Source of the DNA: Lysobacteraceae bacterium
GTDB lineage: Bacteria; Pseudomonadota; Gammaproteobacteria; Nevskiales; Nevskiaceae
Assembly (NCBI GenBank): GCA_013823855.1
Contig: PNMW01000042.1
Location: 22,401-86,400 of the forward strand
DNA: 64,000 nt
Direction of reading: 5' to 3'
A program made the translations under genes and the position numbers. Position 1 is the stretch's first letter. Each line of letters starts with the position of its first letter. A model generated the notes under the pieces. The model was given only the letters and a program-made list of their open reading frames with translations. It searched no databases and was not told where the DNA came from. Shown here in pieces: positions 1 to 6,510 of this stretch.

Positions 1-18
1 GTGCTCGGCGCGGCCTGA

Positions 19-336
19 TCAGCCGAACTTCGAGGCATCGAAGAAGCTGGTCATGCGCTGCGCCAGCATCATGTCGCCGTCGAGCTGCAGCTTGCCGGTC
101 ATGAACGCGGTCATGCCGTTGAGGTCGCCCTTGAGCAGCGCGACCAGATCGTCGTCATCCATGGTCAGGGTGACGTCGGCGTTGCCGGCGGTGCCTTCGA
201 CGAGCTGGGCGCTGCCGCCCTTGATGATCAGGTGCGCCGGGGTCGAGATGGCGAACTGGACGACGGCTTCGGTGCCGGCGGCACCGTTGGCATCGAACGC
301 GGCGGGAAGTTTCTTGAGGAAGTCGAGGGCGCTCAT
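19..336 (-). CDS. SCP2 sterol-carrier domain protein
   Basis: The 105-residue product is a free-standing SCP2-type lipid-binding domain. The strand pattern around TPAHLIIKGG (about residues 32-41), the polar turn VTLTMDDDDLVALLKGD and the closing GDMMLAQRMTSFF helix are typical of the family, which binds hydrophobic ligands in a small alpha/beta pocket. The length suits a single domain with no fused enzyme. The start at 336 has GGAG six bases upstream. It lies 69 bp beyond the lpxH/hypothetical pair and may be in the same leftward transcript. In proteobacteria such proteins include ubiquinone-synthesis accessory factors, but nothing here fixes the ligand or pathway. Confidence 0.85.
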   Translation of the reverse strand: MSALDFLKKLPAAFDANGAAGTEAVVQFAISTPAHLIIKGGSAQLVEGTAGNADVTLTMDDDDLVALLKGDLNGMTAFMTGKLQLDGDMMLAQRMTSFFDASKFG

Positions 337-405
337 GGGGGGCTCCGGAAAAGGAGCCGCATCCTACCCGCGTGGATGCCGGAAAGTAAACAACTGTAAA
401 CATTC

Positions 406-687
406 TTACCGCTCGGCGGTGTCGCGCATCGCCGCCCGGACCCGTGCCGCCGCAGCCGGCGCCAGCAGCACCGGGTTGACCGAGTTGCGATACAGCCGAC
501 CCTGCGCGATCAGCGTCGCCGCAAGCGCTTGCGCGGTCCGGTGATCGAGGACGACGAAGTCGCGGCCCTCCTCGAGAGCGCCGAGCACGGCCTTGAAGGC
601 GCGGAACGCGGCCCCCTTCGGCAGGCCGGCGGCGATGTCGAGTTCGCGCATGCTCAGCCAGTCGGCGTAATCGTCCGTTCCGGTCAT
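406..687 (-). CDS. Small hypothetical protein coupled to lpxH
   Basis: A 93-residue soluble protein that I do not recognise. It starts inside the last codons of lpxH with a 4-base ATGA overlap, a sign of translational coupling. The sequence is mostly helical, with Ala-rich segments and a central EEGRDFVVLDHRTAQAL stretch. It has no signal peptide, membrane segment or metal motif. Its place at the end of the dusA-lpxH pair says only that it is co-expressed with them. The tight overlap and normal codon pattern favour a real gene. Confidence 0.6.
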   Translation of the reverse strand: MTGTDDYADWLSMRELDIAAGLPKGAAFRAFKAVLGALEEGRDFVVLDHRTAQALAATLIAQGRLYRNSVNPVLLAPAAAARVRAAMRDTAER

Positions 688-1409
688 CGCAGCTGGCGCC
701 GCCGCAGCCCGGAAGCATCGACCTCAAGGTATTCGCAGTGGCGGTCGTGCCAGTCCGACAGCACCAGACGCTCGACCTCGCGGCCGTCGATGGTCAGCGC
801 ATGCACGGCCGGACGGTGGGTGTGGCCGTGGATGATCCGGCCGACGCCGTGAGCCGCGAAGGCCTGCGCGATGGCCTGCGGATTGACGTCGAGAATCGCC
901 GCCGGCTTGCGGGTGCTGCCACCGCGCGCCTTGCCCGCCACGCCCTGGCGCCAGCGCCGCGGCAGCCGCCGGTAGATGAACTGGGCGAGCCGGTTGCGAG
1001 AGAAGCGCCGCCAGCGCTGGTAGGCGAGGTCGTCGGTGCACCAGACATCGCCGTGGCTGAGCAGGGTCGGGGTGCCGGCCAGATCGACGATCAGCGGATC
1101 GGCCAGCAGCGTGAGGCCGGCAGCCCGGGCAAAGGCGGCGCCGAGCATGAAATCGCGGTTGCCGTGCTGGAAGTACAGGGGTACGCCATGGTCGCGCAGG
1201 CGGCGCAGCGCGGCGGCTTCGGGTGCGTAGTCGGCAAGACCTTCGGCGTCGCCGATCCAGTACTCGAACAGGTCGCCGAGCAGATAGACCGCCACGGCGT
1301 CACGCGCCGGTCCGTCGAGGAAGGCGAGAAAGCGTTCCCGGAGCGGCGACGGCGCGTTCGGCAGATGCAGGTCGGACAGCAGCAGGACCGGCCGGGACGT
1401 CGCGCTCAC
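684..1409 (-). CDS. lpxH: UDP-2,3-diacylglucosamine diphosphatase
   Basis: LpxH hydrolyses UDP-2,3-diacylglucosamine to lipid X plus UMP at the inner membrane, the fourth step of lipid A synthesis. The 241-residue length matches the family. The calcineurin-type metallophosphatase motifs occur in order: SDLHL (D13, H15), GDLFEYW, QHGNRDF, LLSHGD and, near the C-terminus, IHGHTHRP. It overlaps dusA by four bases and the next small gene by four, so the three are probably one transcript. LpxH is essential in bacteria that depend on it for lipid A. Its expression here therefore probably depends on sequence at the prophage left end, because dusA upstream has had its start replaced by the phage. Confidence 0.95.
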   Translation of the reverse strand: MSATSRPVLLLSDLHLPNAPSPLRERFLAFLDGPARDAVAVYLLGDLFEYWIGDAEGLADYAPEAAALRRLRDHGVPLYFQHGNRDFMLGAAFARAAGLTLLADPLIVDLAGTPTLLSHGDVWCTDDLAYQRWRRFSRNRLAQFIYRRLPRRWRQGVAGKARGGSTRKPAAILDVNPQAIAQAFAAHGVGRIIHGHTHRPAVHALTIDGREVERLVLSDWHDRHCEYLEVDASGLRRRQLR

Positions 1410-2464
1410 GCGGCAGCGCGGTTCCCGGCGTTGACGGCGGCGCGTTCGACCTCGGCCAGCGCCGCCTCGATGGTGTCCCAGTCCGGTTCGCGGCTGGCAT
1501 CGTGCTCGCTGAGCACGCGGCGGAACTGCTTGCCGCCGGGCTGGTTGCGATAGAGCCCCAGCATGTGCCGGGTGATGTGATGCAGGCTGTTGCCGGCGGC
1601 CAGTTCGTCGTGGATGTAGTCGTACATCGCGTCGACCACCTCGACCCGCGTCGGCGCCGGCCGGGGGTCACCGAACAGCGTCGAGTCGACTTCGGCAAGC
1701 CGGTACGGATTCTCGTAGACCTCACGGCCCAGCATCACGCCATCGACCTGCTTCAGGTGCGCCAGGCATTCATCCATGGTGTGGATGCCGCCGTTGATGA
1801 CGATGGTCAAGCGCGGGAATTCCTGCTTCAGCCGGTAGACGGTGTCGTAGCGCAGCGGCGGGATTTCGCGGTTTTCCTTCGGGCTCAGGCCGCTCAGCCA
1901 GGCCTTGCGGGCGTGGACGATGAAGGTGGTGCAGCCGATTGCGGCGATCGGTTCGACGAAATCGCGCAGGAAGGTGTAGTCCTCGCTGTAGTCGACGCCG
2001 ATCCGGCATTTCACCGTCACCGGCAGGCCGCTGGCCTTCTTCATCGCCGCAACACCCTGGGCGACCTGCTTCGGGCCCATCATCAGGCAGGCGCCGAAGC
2101 CGCCGTCCTGCACGCGGTCGGACGGGCAGCCGCAGTTCAGGTTCAGCTCGTCGTAGCCGTACCGGGCGCCGAGTTCGGCGGCATGGCTGAGCAGCGGCAC
2201 GTCGCTGCCGCCGATCTGCAGCGCCACCGGATGTTCGGCGCGATCGAAGCGCAGATGTCGGTGCACGTCGCCATGGCGTAGCGCGCCGGTGGTGACCATC
2301 TCGGTGTACATCCGGGTATGGCGGCTCAGCTGGCGGTGGAAGAACCGGCAGTGACGATCGGTCCAGTCCATCATCGGCGCCACGCAAAAGCGCCAAGGGC
2401 TGTAAGCAGCTTGATTCTGCTCGGAAATCAGGCGATTTTCGGAGGGCGGCCGCACATCATTCAT
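1406..2464 (-). CDS. dusA: tRNA-dihydrouridine synthase A with phage-supplied N-terminus
   Basis: DusA is a flavoprotein that reduces uridines in the D-loop of tRNA. The 352-residue product carries the family signatures: APMMDWTDRHCRFF near the N-terminus, the catalytic-cysteine motif NCGCPSDRVQ (cysteines 111 and 113), GLPVTVKCRIGVD, and IVHARKAWLSGLSPKENR. Codons for roughly residues 1-29 lie on the phage side of the attachment core. The original host start, reading MDLTNAAAAP and joining at NPWRFCVAPMMDWT, remains 55 kb away at attR. The enzyme is thus a chimera that looks functional. The start at 2464 has only a weak ribosome site (GGAAAC). Its promoter must also be phage-derived or absent. 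Confidence 0.95.
   Translation of the reverse strand: MNDVRPPSENRLISEQNQAAYSPWRFCVAPMMDWTDRHCRFFHRQLSRHTRMYTEMVTTGALRHGDVHRHLRFDRAEHPVALQIGGSDVPLLSHAAELGARYGYDELNLNCGCPSDRVQDGGFGACLMMGPKQVAQGVAAMKKASGLPVTVKCRIGVDYSEDYTFLRDFVEPIAAIGCTTFIVHARKAWLSGLSPKENREIPPLRYDTVYRLKQEFPRLTIVINGGIHTMDECLAHLKQVDGVMLGREVYENPYRLAEVDSTLFGDPRPAPTRVEVVDAMYDYIHDELAAGNSLHHITRHMLGLYRNQPGGKQFRRVLSEHDASREPDWDTIEAALAEVERAAVNAGNRAAA
2359..2377. repeat. attL core (19-bp direct repeat)
   Basis: The sequence CGGTCCAGTCCATCATCGG here is identical to 57818-57836. Similarity continues with scattered mismatches for about 20 more bases towards the phage, because both copies encode the PWRFCVAPMMDWT part of DusA. This is the known pattern of phages that integrate in the 5' end of dusA: the core lies in coding sequence and the phage restores the reading frame. 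Confidence 0.93.
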
Positions 2465-2505
2465 TACTGTTTCCGGCTGATTTTTTGCTATTTCTGACGC
2501 GCCGG

Positions 2506-2541
2506 TGCTACAAGCCTGCTACACGACGAGGGCTTGTAGCA
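2506..2541. repeat. TGCTACR repeats and inverted repeat at the integrase start
   Basis: Two direct copies, TGCTACAAGCC (2506-2516) and TGCTACACGAC (2517-2527), are followed by an inverted copy, GGCTTGTAGCA (2531-2541). The outer pair forms a perfect 10-bp inverted repeat (2507-2516 with 2531-2540) whose right arm ends at the integrase ATG. The same TGCTACG word occurs twice beside attR. They are probably integrase or excisionase arm-type sites. In RNA the hairpin could also hide the integrase ribosome site (GAGGG, 2528-2532). Confidence 0.6.
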
Positions 2542-3572
2542 TGGCGACGATCACCCGCCGGAAGAACGCGGCCGGCGAATGGCGGTACACCGCTCAGATC
2601 AGGATACGACGCGACGGCAAGCTGGTGCATTCCGAGGCGAAGACGTTCGGCCGCGAGGCCGAAGCGAAGGCCTGGAAGCGCATGCGCGAGGGGCAGCTGG
2701 CGCAGCCGGGCGCGCTCGACAAGGGTTCCGAGACGGTCGGCGACCTGATCCGCCGGTACGTCGACGAGTTCGCGCCGGTGATGCGCTGGCGCCGGTCGAA
2801 GACGGCCGACTTGAAGCGGCTGCTGACGCACGACATCGCGGGCAAGGTCGCCCGGCATCTGACCAGCCAGGATCTGATCGCGCACGTCCAGGCGCGCATC
2901 GCGAGCGGCACCGGGCCGGCCACGGCCGGGAACGATCTGGTGTGGCTCGGCGGCGTGCTACGGACGGCGCGCAGCGTGTGGGGGATGCCGATCGCCGCGC
3001 ATGTGGCCGAGGATGCTCGGGATGCTTGTCGGCGGCTGCGGCTGGTAGCCCCGTCGAAGCGCCGCGACCGCCGGCCGACGCAGGACGAGATCGACAGGCT
3101 GCTGGCGCACTATCGGGCGGCGAAGCGCGTCGAGATCCCGATGGCCGACATCATCGAGTTCGCGATTGCATCAGCTCGGCGCGAGTCCGAGATCTGCCGG
3201 CTGGAGTGGCGCGACCTCGACAGGGCGTCGAGCGCGATCCTGGTGCGGGACGTGAAGCATCCGACGGATCGGGAGGGCAACCATCAGCAGGCGAAGCTGA
3301 CTGCGGCCGCGCTGGCAGTGATCGACCGGCAGCCGAAGGGCGAGCTGATCTTCCCCTACAACTCGAAGTCCGTCGGCACCAGTTTCATGCTGGCGTGCCG
3401 CATGCTCGGCATCGTCGATCTGCACTTTCACGACCTTCGGCATGAGGCGACGAGCCGGCTGTTTGAGGCCGGCTACTCGATTCCCGAGGTGGCGCAGTTC
3501 ACGCTGCACAGGTCTTGGAAGGATCTGCAGCGGTACGCGAACCTGCGGCCGGCGAAGCTGGTGCTTCGATAG
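2541..3572 (+). CDS. int: Tyrosine recombinase (phage integrase)
   Basis: A site-specific recombinase that would join attP to the dusA attB site. From the ATG at 2541 it has 343 residues. An N-terminal arm-binding part begins MATITRRKNAAGEWRYTAQI, followed by a SAM-like core-binding segment (about 65-150) and the catalytic domain. Catalytic residues are visible: R214 in SARRESEI, K239 in DVKH, H297 and R300 in HDLRHE, H323 in TLHRSW, and nucleophile Y332 in LQRYANL. A GTG at 2505 would add 12 residues, but the 2541 ATG has GAGGG at good spacing and a family-like N-terminus. It lies next to attL, divergent from dusA. Its last 74 bases overlap the convergent gene ending at 3499. Confidence 0.95.
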   Translation: MATITRRKNAAGEWRYTAQIRIRRDGKLVHSEAKTFGREAEAKAWKRMREGQLAQPGALDKGSETVGDLIRRYVDEFAPVMRWRRSKTADLKRLLTHDIAGKVARHLTSQDLIAHVQARIASGTGPATAGNDLVWLGGVLRTARSVWGMPIAAHVAEDARDACRRLRLVAPSKRRDRRPTQDEIDRLLAHYRAAKRVEIPMADIIEFAIASARRESEICRLEWRDLDRASSAILVRDVKHPTDREGNHQQAKLTAAALAVIDRQPKGELIFPYNSKSVGTSFMLACRMLGIVDLHFHDLRHEATSRLFEAGYSIPEVAQFTLHRSWKDLQRYANLRPAKLVLR

Positions 3573-4185
3573 GCGCGTTCGCCAGTTCAAACAGCACGCT
3601 GTCGACGTTGTGCGGGATGACGTCGAACGTCAGCGCCCATACCCAAGGGTTCGCTGACCAACTTCCGGGGCCGTTGATCCACTCCCACAGGGCGGCAAAG
3701 CCGCCGGGGTTGTGGATTGCGCGGCCGTTGTCATCACCGGTCGGAGTCATGCACTCCGTAAAGCAGCCTTCGGCTACTGCATCGGCCTCGCTGATGTCGG
3801 TCAGCCGTTGCACCCGCACGTCGGTGATGCGCAGGGTCAGGCGCGAGGCCCAGCGGGGCATAAAGATGGACGGCTTCCAAGCGCAACCGCAGCACGATCC
3901 CGGCTGTCGCTCGCCATCGGCGCGGTATATGGCTTTCGCATCTCTGGTTGTCTCGCAGAAGCCAGCATGCGCCCACGCTTCCCGGACCCACAGCAGGCCG
4001 CCGGGCTGGCCGTACGGGCAGTCCTCAAAGCCCCTGCCGCGCGGCCGCTTGGCACCAGACGGCCACACTGGCTCCCCGTCTCGCATGATCGGTTGCGGCT
4101 TTACCACCCGCCGCGTCTGCGTCTTTCGGCCTTCAAGCAGCGCCCGGATCATCGGACCGCTGAACAGGATCGGACGGTCAGTCAT
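3499..4185 (-). CDS. ASCH/PUA-like phage protein
   Basis: A 228-residue protein opening MTDRPILFSGPMIRALLEGRKTQTRRVVKPQP (shown in part), the hallmark of a phage family with an ASCH-like, PUA-fold RNA-binding core, sometimes annotated as a morphogenetic protein. Later family features are VREAWAHAG (about residue 67) and RLTLRITDVRVQRLTDISEADAVAEG (in part). The extreme C-terminus, rich in Ala, Pro and Ser, is encoded opposite the end of the integrase gene and may be a dispensable extension. It is the last gene of the leftward early operon. A role in RNA binding or modification is inferred from the fold family only. Confidence 0.75.
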   Translation of the reverse strand: MTDRPILFSGPMIRALLEGRKTQTRRVVKPQPIMRDGEPVWPSGAKRPRGRGFEDCPYGQPGGLLWVREAWAHAGFCETTRDAKAIYRADGERQPGSCCGCAWKPSIFMPRWASRLTLRITDVRVQRLTDISEADAVAEGCFTECMTPTGDDNGRAIHNPGGFAALWEWINGPGSWSANPWVWALTFDVIPHNVDSVLFELANAPIEAPASPAAGSRTAADPSKTCAA

Positions 4186-4387
4186 GTGGCACCTCCTGAA
4201 TCGTGAACGGCGCGAGGTCGACGGCGCACGACCACATCACCCAGGCGAGCAGGCCGAACACGATGGGCGGGAACAGCCACGACCAGTCGTGCGAAAAGGT
4301 CCGCCCGACGAGCAGCGCCAACGTGGCAGCGGCGGTGAACATGCCGGCGATCCCGGCGACCAGCAGGAACGCGATCCATTCAGCCAC
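4178..4387 (-). CDS. Small two-helix membrane protein
   Basis: From a GTG at 4387 with GGAGG just upstream, the frame gives 69 residues beginning MAEWIAFLLVAGIAGMFTAA. Two hydrophobic spans (about 4-26 and 38-55) are separated by a short polar loop, and a polar tail follows. It overlaps the upstream gene by eight bases and the downstream gene by eight, in keeping with the packed operon. A longer version from 4501 is unlikely because its extra residues are low-complexity Arg/Pro antisense to the neighbouring gene. Function is unknown; small early membrane proteins in phages often modify the host envelope or exclude other phages. Confidence 0.65.
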   Translation of the reverse strand: MAEWIAFLLVAGIAGMFTAAATLALLVGRTFSHDWSWLFPPIVFGLLAWVMWSCAVDLAPFTIQEVPHD

Positions 4388-4820
4388 GGGGCACCTCCGG
4401 CGCGGCGGCGAGCATGGCGCGCGCTTCCGTGAGTGCCTGGACGGCCTCAGAAGACAACGACCGGTTGGAGCGCGCTCCGCAGTACCCAAGTACAAAATCA
4501 ATCCGTGTTAGGACTCCATCCGGCACGACCGGCGCGGTGTAGACAACGCGTTCCTCGTATGGACCGCAAGAATCTTCGTGGTCGGCATAGCCGTCGTACC
4601 ACTCTATAGCGCCTCGCCTCCGATACTGAGGAATCACCTCGCCGCGCTGCTCGGCCTGCGCGAGTGCTTCGCGGGCAGCCACAATCTCATCTTCCAAATC
4701 GCCGTCCGCTTCAATCTCTGCAAGACTTCGGCCTGCGCCCCACTCACCGTCGATCTTGACGGAATACACTTCGGCCAACTTAAGCAGGCCGGTCAACGCC
4801 TCCCGCATCTTGTCGCTCAT
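4380..4820 (-). CDS. Phage hypothetical protein (146 aa)
   Basis: A soluble, acidic protein that I do not recognise. The N-terminal half is helical (MSDKMREALTGLLKLAEVYS, then a Glu/Asp-rich helix). The middle holds an aromatic segment, GAIEWYDGYADHEDSCGPYE, and the end is another helix rich in Ala and Glu. It overlaps the preceding gene by four bases (ATGA). Such helix-loop-helix small proteins with a variable middle are common in Pseudomonas and Burkholderia prophage early regions. Nothing indicates an enzymatic role. Confidence 0.65.
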   Translation of the reverse strand: MSDKMREALTGLLKLAEVYSVKIDGEWGAGRSLAEIEADGDLEDEIVAAREALAQAEQRGEVIPQYRRRGAIEWYDGYADHEDSCGPYEERVVYTAPVVPDGVLTRIDFVLGYCGARSNRSLSSEAVQALTEARAMLAAAPEVPRG

Positions 4821-5245
4821 TTCGGCATCTCCGGGCGGGGGATGAGGGCCTGCCAGCCGATCATCGAGTCGGCAAAATAACTGTCACTGCTACAGGCGGG
4901 TGTCACTTCTCCGTCCAAGCCGACCCACGCCACCGCCTTCATCTCGCACAGTTCGCGCAGGCGGGATTCGGCGGCGACTGCTCTGGTCAGCAAGGCGTGT
5001 CGCTTGTTCTGCTCCTCGGCGAGTTGTTTGATCAGCTCCTCGTTCTCTACTTCTTCGATGTCGCACTCGGTTTTCCAGTGCTCAATAGCGCCCTCGGAAA
5101 CAGCGAGTTCATTTGCAAGCCGCTCGTTCTCGGCCAGCAGGTCGCGGATGATCGCCTTCGCCGGCTTGGATGCTGTTGGGTGGTTGCAATACATGCTCGC
5201 CTTGTCGCGCAGCGTCAGCAGCGCCTTGTCGTGTAGTTCGCTCAC
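4817..5245 (-). CDS. Coiled-coil phage protein (142 aa)
   Basis: The GTG at 5245 overlaps the stop of the upstream PrtN-like gene (GTGA) and gives 142 residues beginning MSELHDKALLTLRDKASMYC. Residues about 32-95 form a long charged helix (DLLAENERLANELAVSEG onwards) that looks like a coiled coil. The C-terminal 40 residues (KAVAWVGLDGEVTPAC and on) resemble a small beta tail found on other phage early proteins. A longer in-frame extension upstream is antisense to the neighbour and Arg-rich, so it is rejected. Function unknown. Confidence 0.65.
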   Translation of the reverse strand: MSELHDKALLTLRDKASMYCNHPTASKPAKAIIRDLLAENERLANELAVSEGAIEHWKTECDIEEVENEELIKQLAEEQNKRHALLTRAVAAESRLRELCEMKAVAWVGLDGEVTPACSSDSYFADSMIGWQALIPRPEMPK

Positions 5246-5475
5246 GCTGCACGCTCCATCTGCTTGTCGATCAGCTCGGCCAGCTTCTCGGCCGGTACGA
5301 GCCAGGGGGACTTCTGCCCGGCCAGCCGGATTGGCTGCACCGGCAGCTCGCCACGGCCGGCGCGGATCTTGGCGGCTTCCGGTGCCAGTCCGAAATACTT
5401 CTGGCACATCGCGTCGAGTGGAATCTGCGCGGTGCCGAACTCCGCGAGTAGGGCGAAGAAAGTGGAGGTTTTCAT
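5242..5475 (-). CDS. PrtN-like pyocin activator family protein
   Basis: A 77-residue protein matching the PrtN family. It starts MKTSTFFALLAEFGTAQIPL, continues DAMCQKYFGLAPEAAKIRAG, then LPVQPIRLAGQKSPWLVPAEKL, and ends with the LAELIDKQ helix. PrtN in Pseudomonas binds DNA and activates pyocin genes; relatives in prophages are short DNA-binding regulators. The gene lies between two leftward genes with four-base overlaps on each side. It sits directly after another HTH gene, so this part of the operon may encode a regulator pair. Which promoter it acts on cannot be told from the sequence. Confidence 0.75.
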   Translation of the reverse strand: MKTSTFFALLAEFGTAQIPLDAMCQKYFGLAPEAAKIRAGRGELPVQPIRLAGQKSPWLVPAEKLAELIDKQMERAA

Positions 5476-6068
5476 GCGAGGTCTCCGAGCAGCGCCGATA
5501 GGAACCGGTCCTGCGGCACGGTCTTGAGGTTGATGGCTTCGGGGTTGCGCGCCAGGAAGGCGCGCAGGTCCGCAGGCCGGATCTCGTAGCGAAGTGCGCC
5601 TTTCGTTCCCTCAACGGGCGATGCGCGCTTTGATGTCAGCTGCTCCCGATCAATCCACCGGCTCACGGTACTCGGGGACACGCACAGCGCTTCGCCGACA
5701 TCGACGGTGTTCATGATGTTGTTGGCCTTGCGCTCCTCGCGGGGATCGAGCCCCAGGTCGTAGCGCCGCCGGATGATCGAGTGGATGCTGCGCTCGAACC
5801 CCTCGCGCTTCAGCACGCGCTTGATGTCGGCTGCGCTGCGACCGGCCAGTTGCTCGATGATCAGCAGCTCGGCCGGCTTGAACGTCCGACGTTTCCAGCG
5901 CGATTCGTAGCAGTTCAGGTTGCGTGCGATCGCATTGATCTGGTTCGTGGTAAGGCCAATCTCAGCGCCGAGCCGCTTCACGTCCCCGCGCTTCCGCTCC
6001 CGCGCGTAGAGCCCTCGAATCAGGTTGTCGCGCTGCTCTCGAGTCAGGTTGAGTGCGTCAGCGCCCAT
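5472..6068 (-). CDS. Two-domain helix-turn-helix DNA-binding protein
   Basis: A 198-residue protein with two DNA-binding segments. Residues about 10-50 resemble a homeodomain-like HTH (LGAEIGLTTNQINAIARNLN). Residues about 115-190 resemble a MerR/excisionase-type winged helix: DVGEALCVSPSTVSRWIDRE, then ALRYEIRPADLRAFLARNPE. The middle has a second possible HTH (SAADIKRVLKREGFERSIHS). Excisionase-like proteins commonly sit at this end of a leftward operon, facing int, so a role in excision or early gene control is reasonable but unproven. It overlaps the PrtN-like gene by four bases. Confidence 0.7.
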   Translation of the reverse strand: MGADALNLTREQRDNLIRGLYARERKRGDVKRLGAEIGLTTNQINAIARNLNCYESRWKRRTFKPAELLIIEQLAGRSAADIKRVLKREGFERSIHSIIRRRYDLGLDPREERKANNIMNTVDVGEALCVSPSTVSRWIDREQLTSKRASPVEGTKGALRYEIRPADLRAFLARNPEAINLKTVPQDRFLSALLGDLA

Positions 6069-6510
6069 CGTGCACTCCTCCCGTTGCCGGGGCGTCGTCG
6101 TTGATGTCGGACTCGGTTCGCCCCATCTGCCGCGTCAGGTAGATGGCGGCGTCCAGAAGTTCCTGCAGAAAGTGCCTCTGCCATTGGTAGAGGCTCAAGT
6201 CGCGACGCTCGGTGGTGACGCCGTACTTCTGCAAGCCGACGACGGAACGCTTCAGCAGCATGGTCCGCACCGCCTCGACGTTGCGATCCGGCGATGACGT
6301 GTGGGCGTCCGCGCGTTTGCGAAGATCGTCGATCCAGCCGCCCGGCGCGTTCGCCTGCAGCCAGGACATCAGGCAACGATGCTGCTTGGTGATCAGCTCG
6401 ATCGCCTCGTCGATCACCAGAACCTGGTGGCCGGACGCGACGATGCCGTGCTGCTCCAGCGCCATCTTCAGCGCGGACAGCCGGTCTACAACGGTCGGGG
6501 CGTAGCTCAT
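6058..6510 (-). CDS. MazG-like/DUF-type phage protein (150 aa)
   Basis: Starting at the ATG at 6510, which overlaps the stop of the DUF5131 gene, the product has 150 residues. The C-terminal half reads GLQKYGVTTERRDLSLYQWQ and then HFLQELLDAAIYLTRQM. This KYG...R.DL...W..H..EE.LDA..YL arrangement is typical of phage proteins related to all-alpha NTP pyrophosphohydrolases of the MazG type. The N-terminal half is a separate helical domain. The likely role is nucleotide-pool housekeeping, but the catalytic carboxylates are fewer than in true MazG, so activity is uncertain. It overlaps the next gene by 11 bases. Confidence 0.65.
   Translation of the reverse strand: MSYAPTVVDRLSALKMALEQHGIVASGHQVLVIDEAIELITKQHRCLMSWLQANAPGGWIDDLRKRADAHTSSPDRNVEAVRTMLLKRSVVGLQKYGVTTERRDLSLYQWQRHFLQELLDAAIYLTRQMGRTESDINDDAPATGGVHDGR

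Noticed and set aside
406..687. Known ribosomal or lipid A accessory family for the small gene after lpxH
   Set aside because: No motif supports a named family; position alone is not enough, so it is left as hypothetical.
2505..2540. GTG at 2505 as the integrase start
   Set aside because: It would add 12 Cys/Thr-rich residues encoded by the arm-site repeats; the ATG at 2541 has a better ribosome site and a family-like N-terminus.
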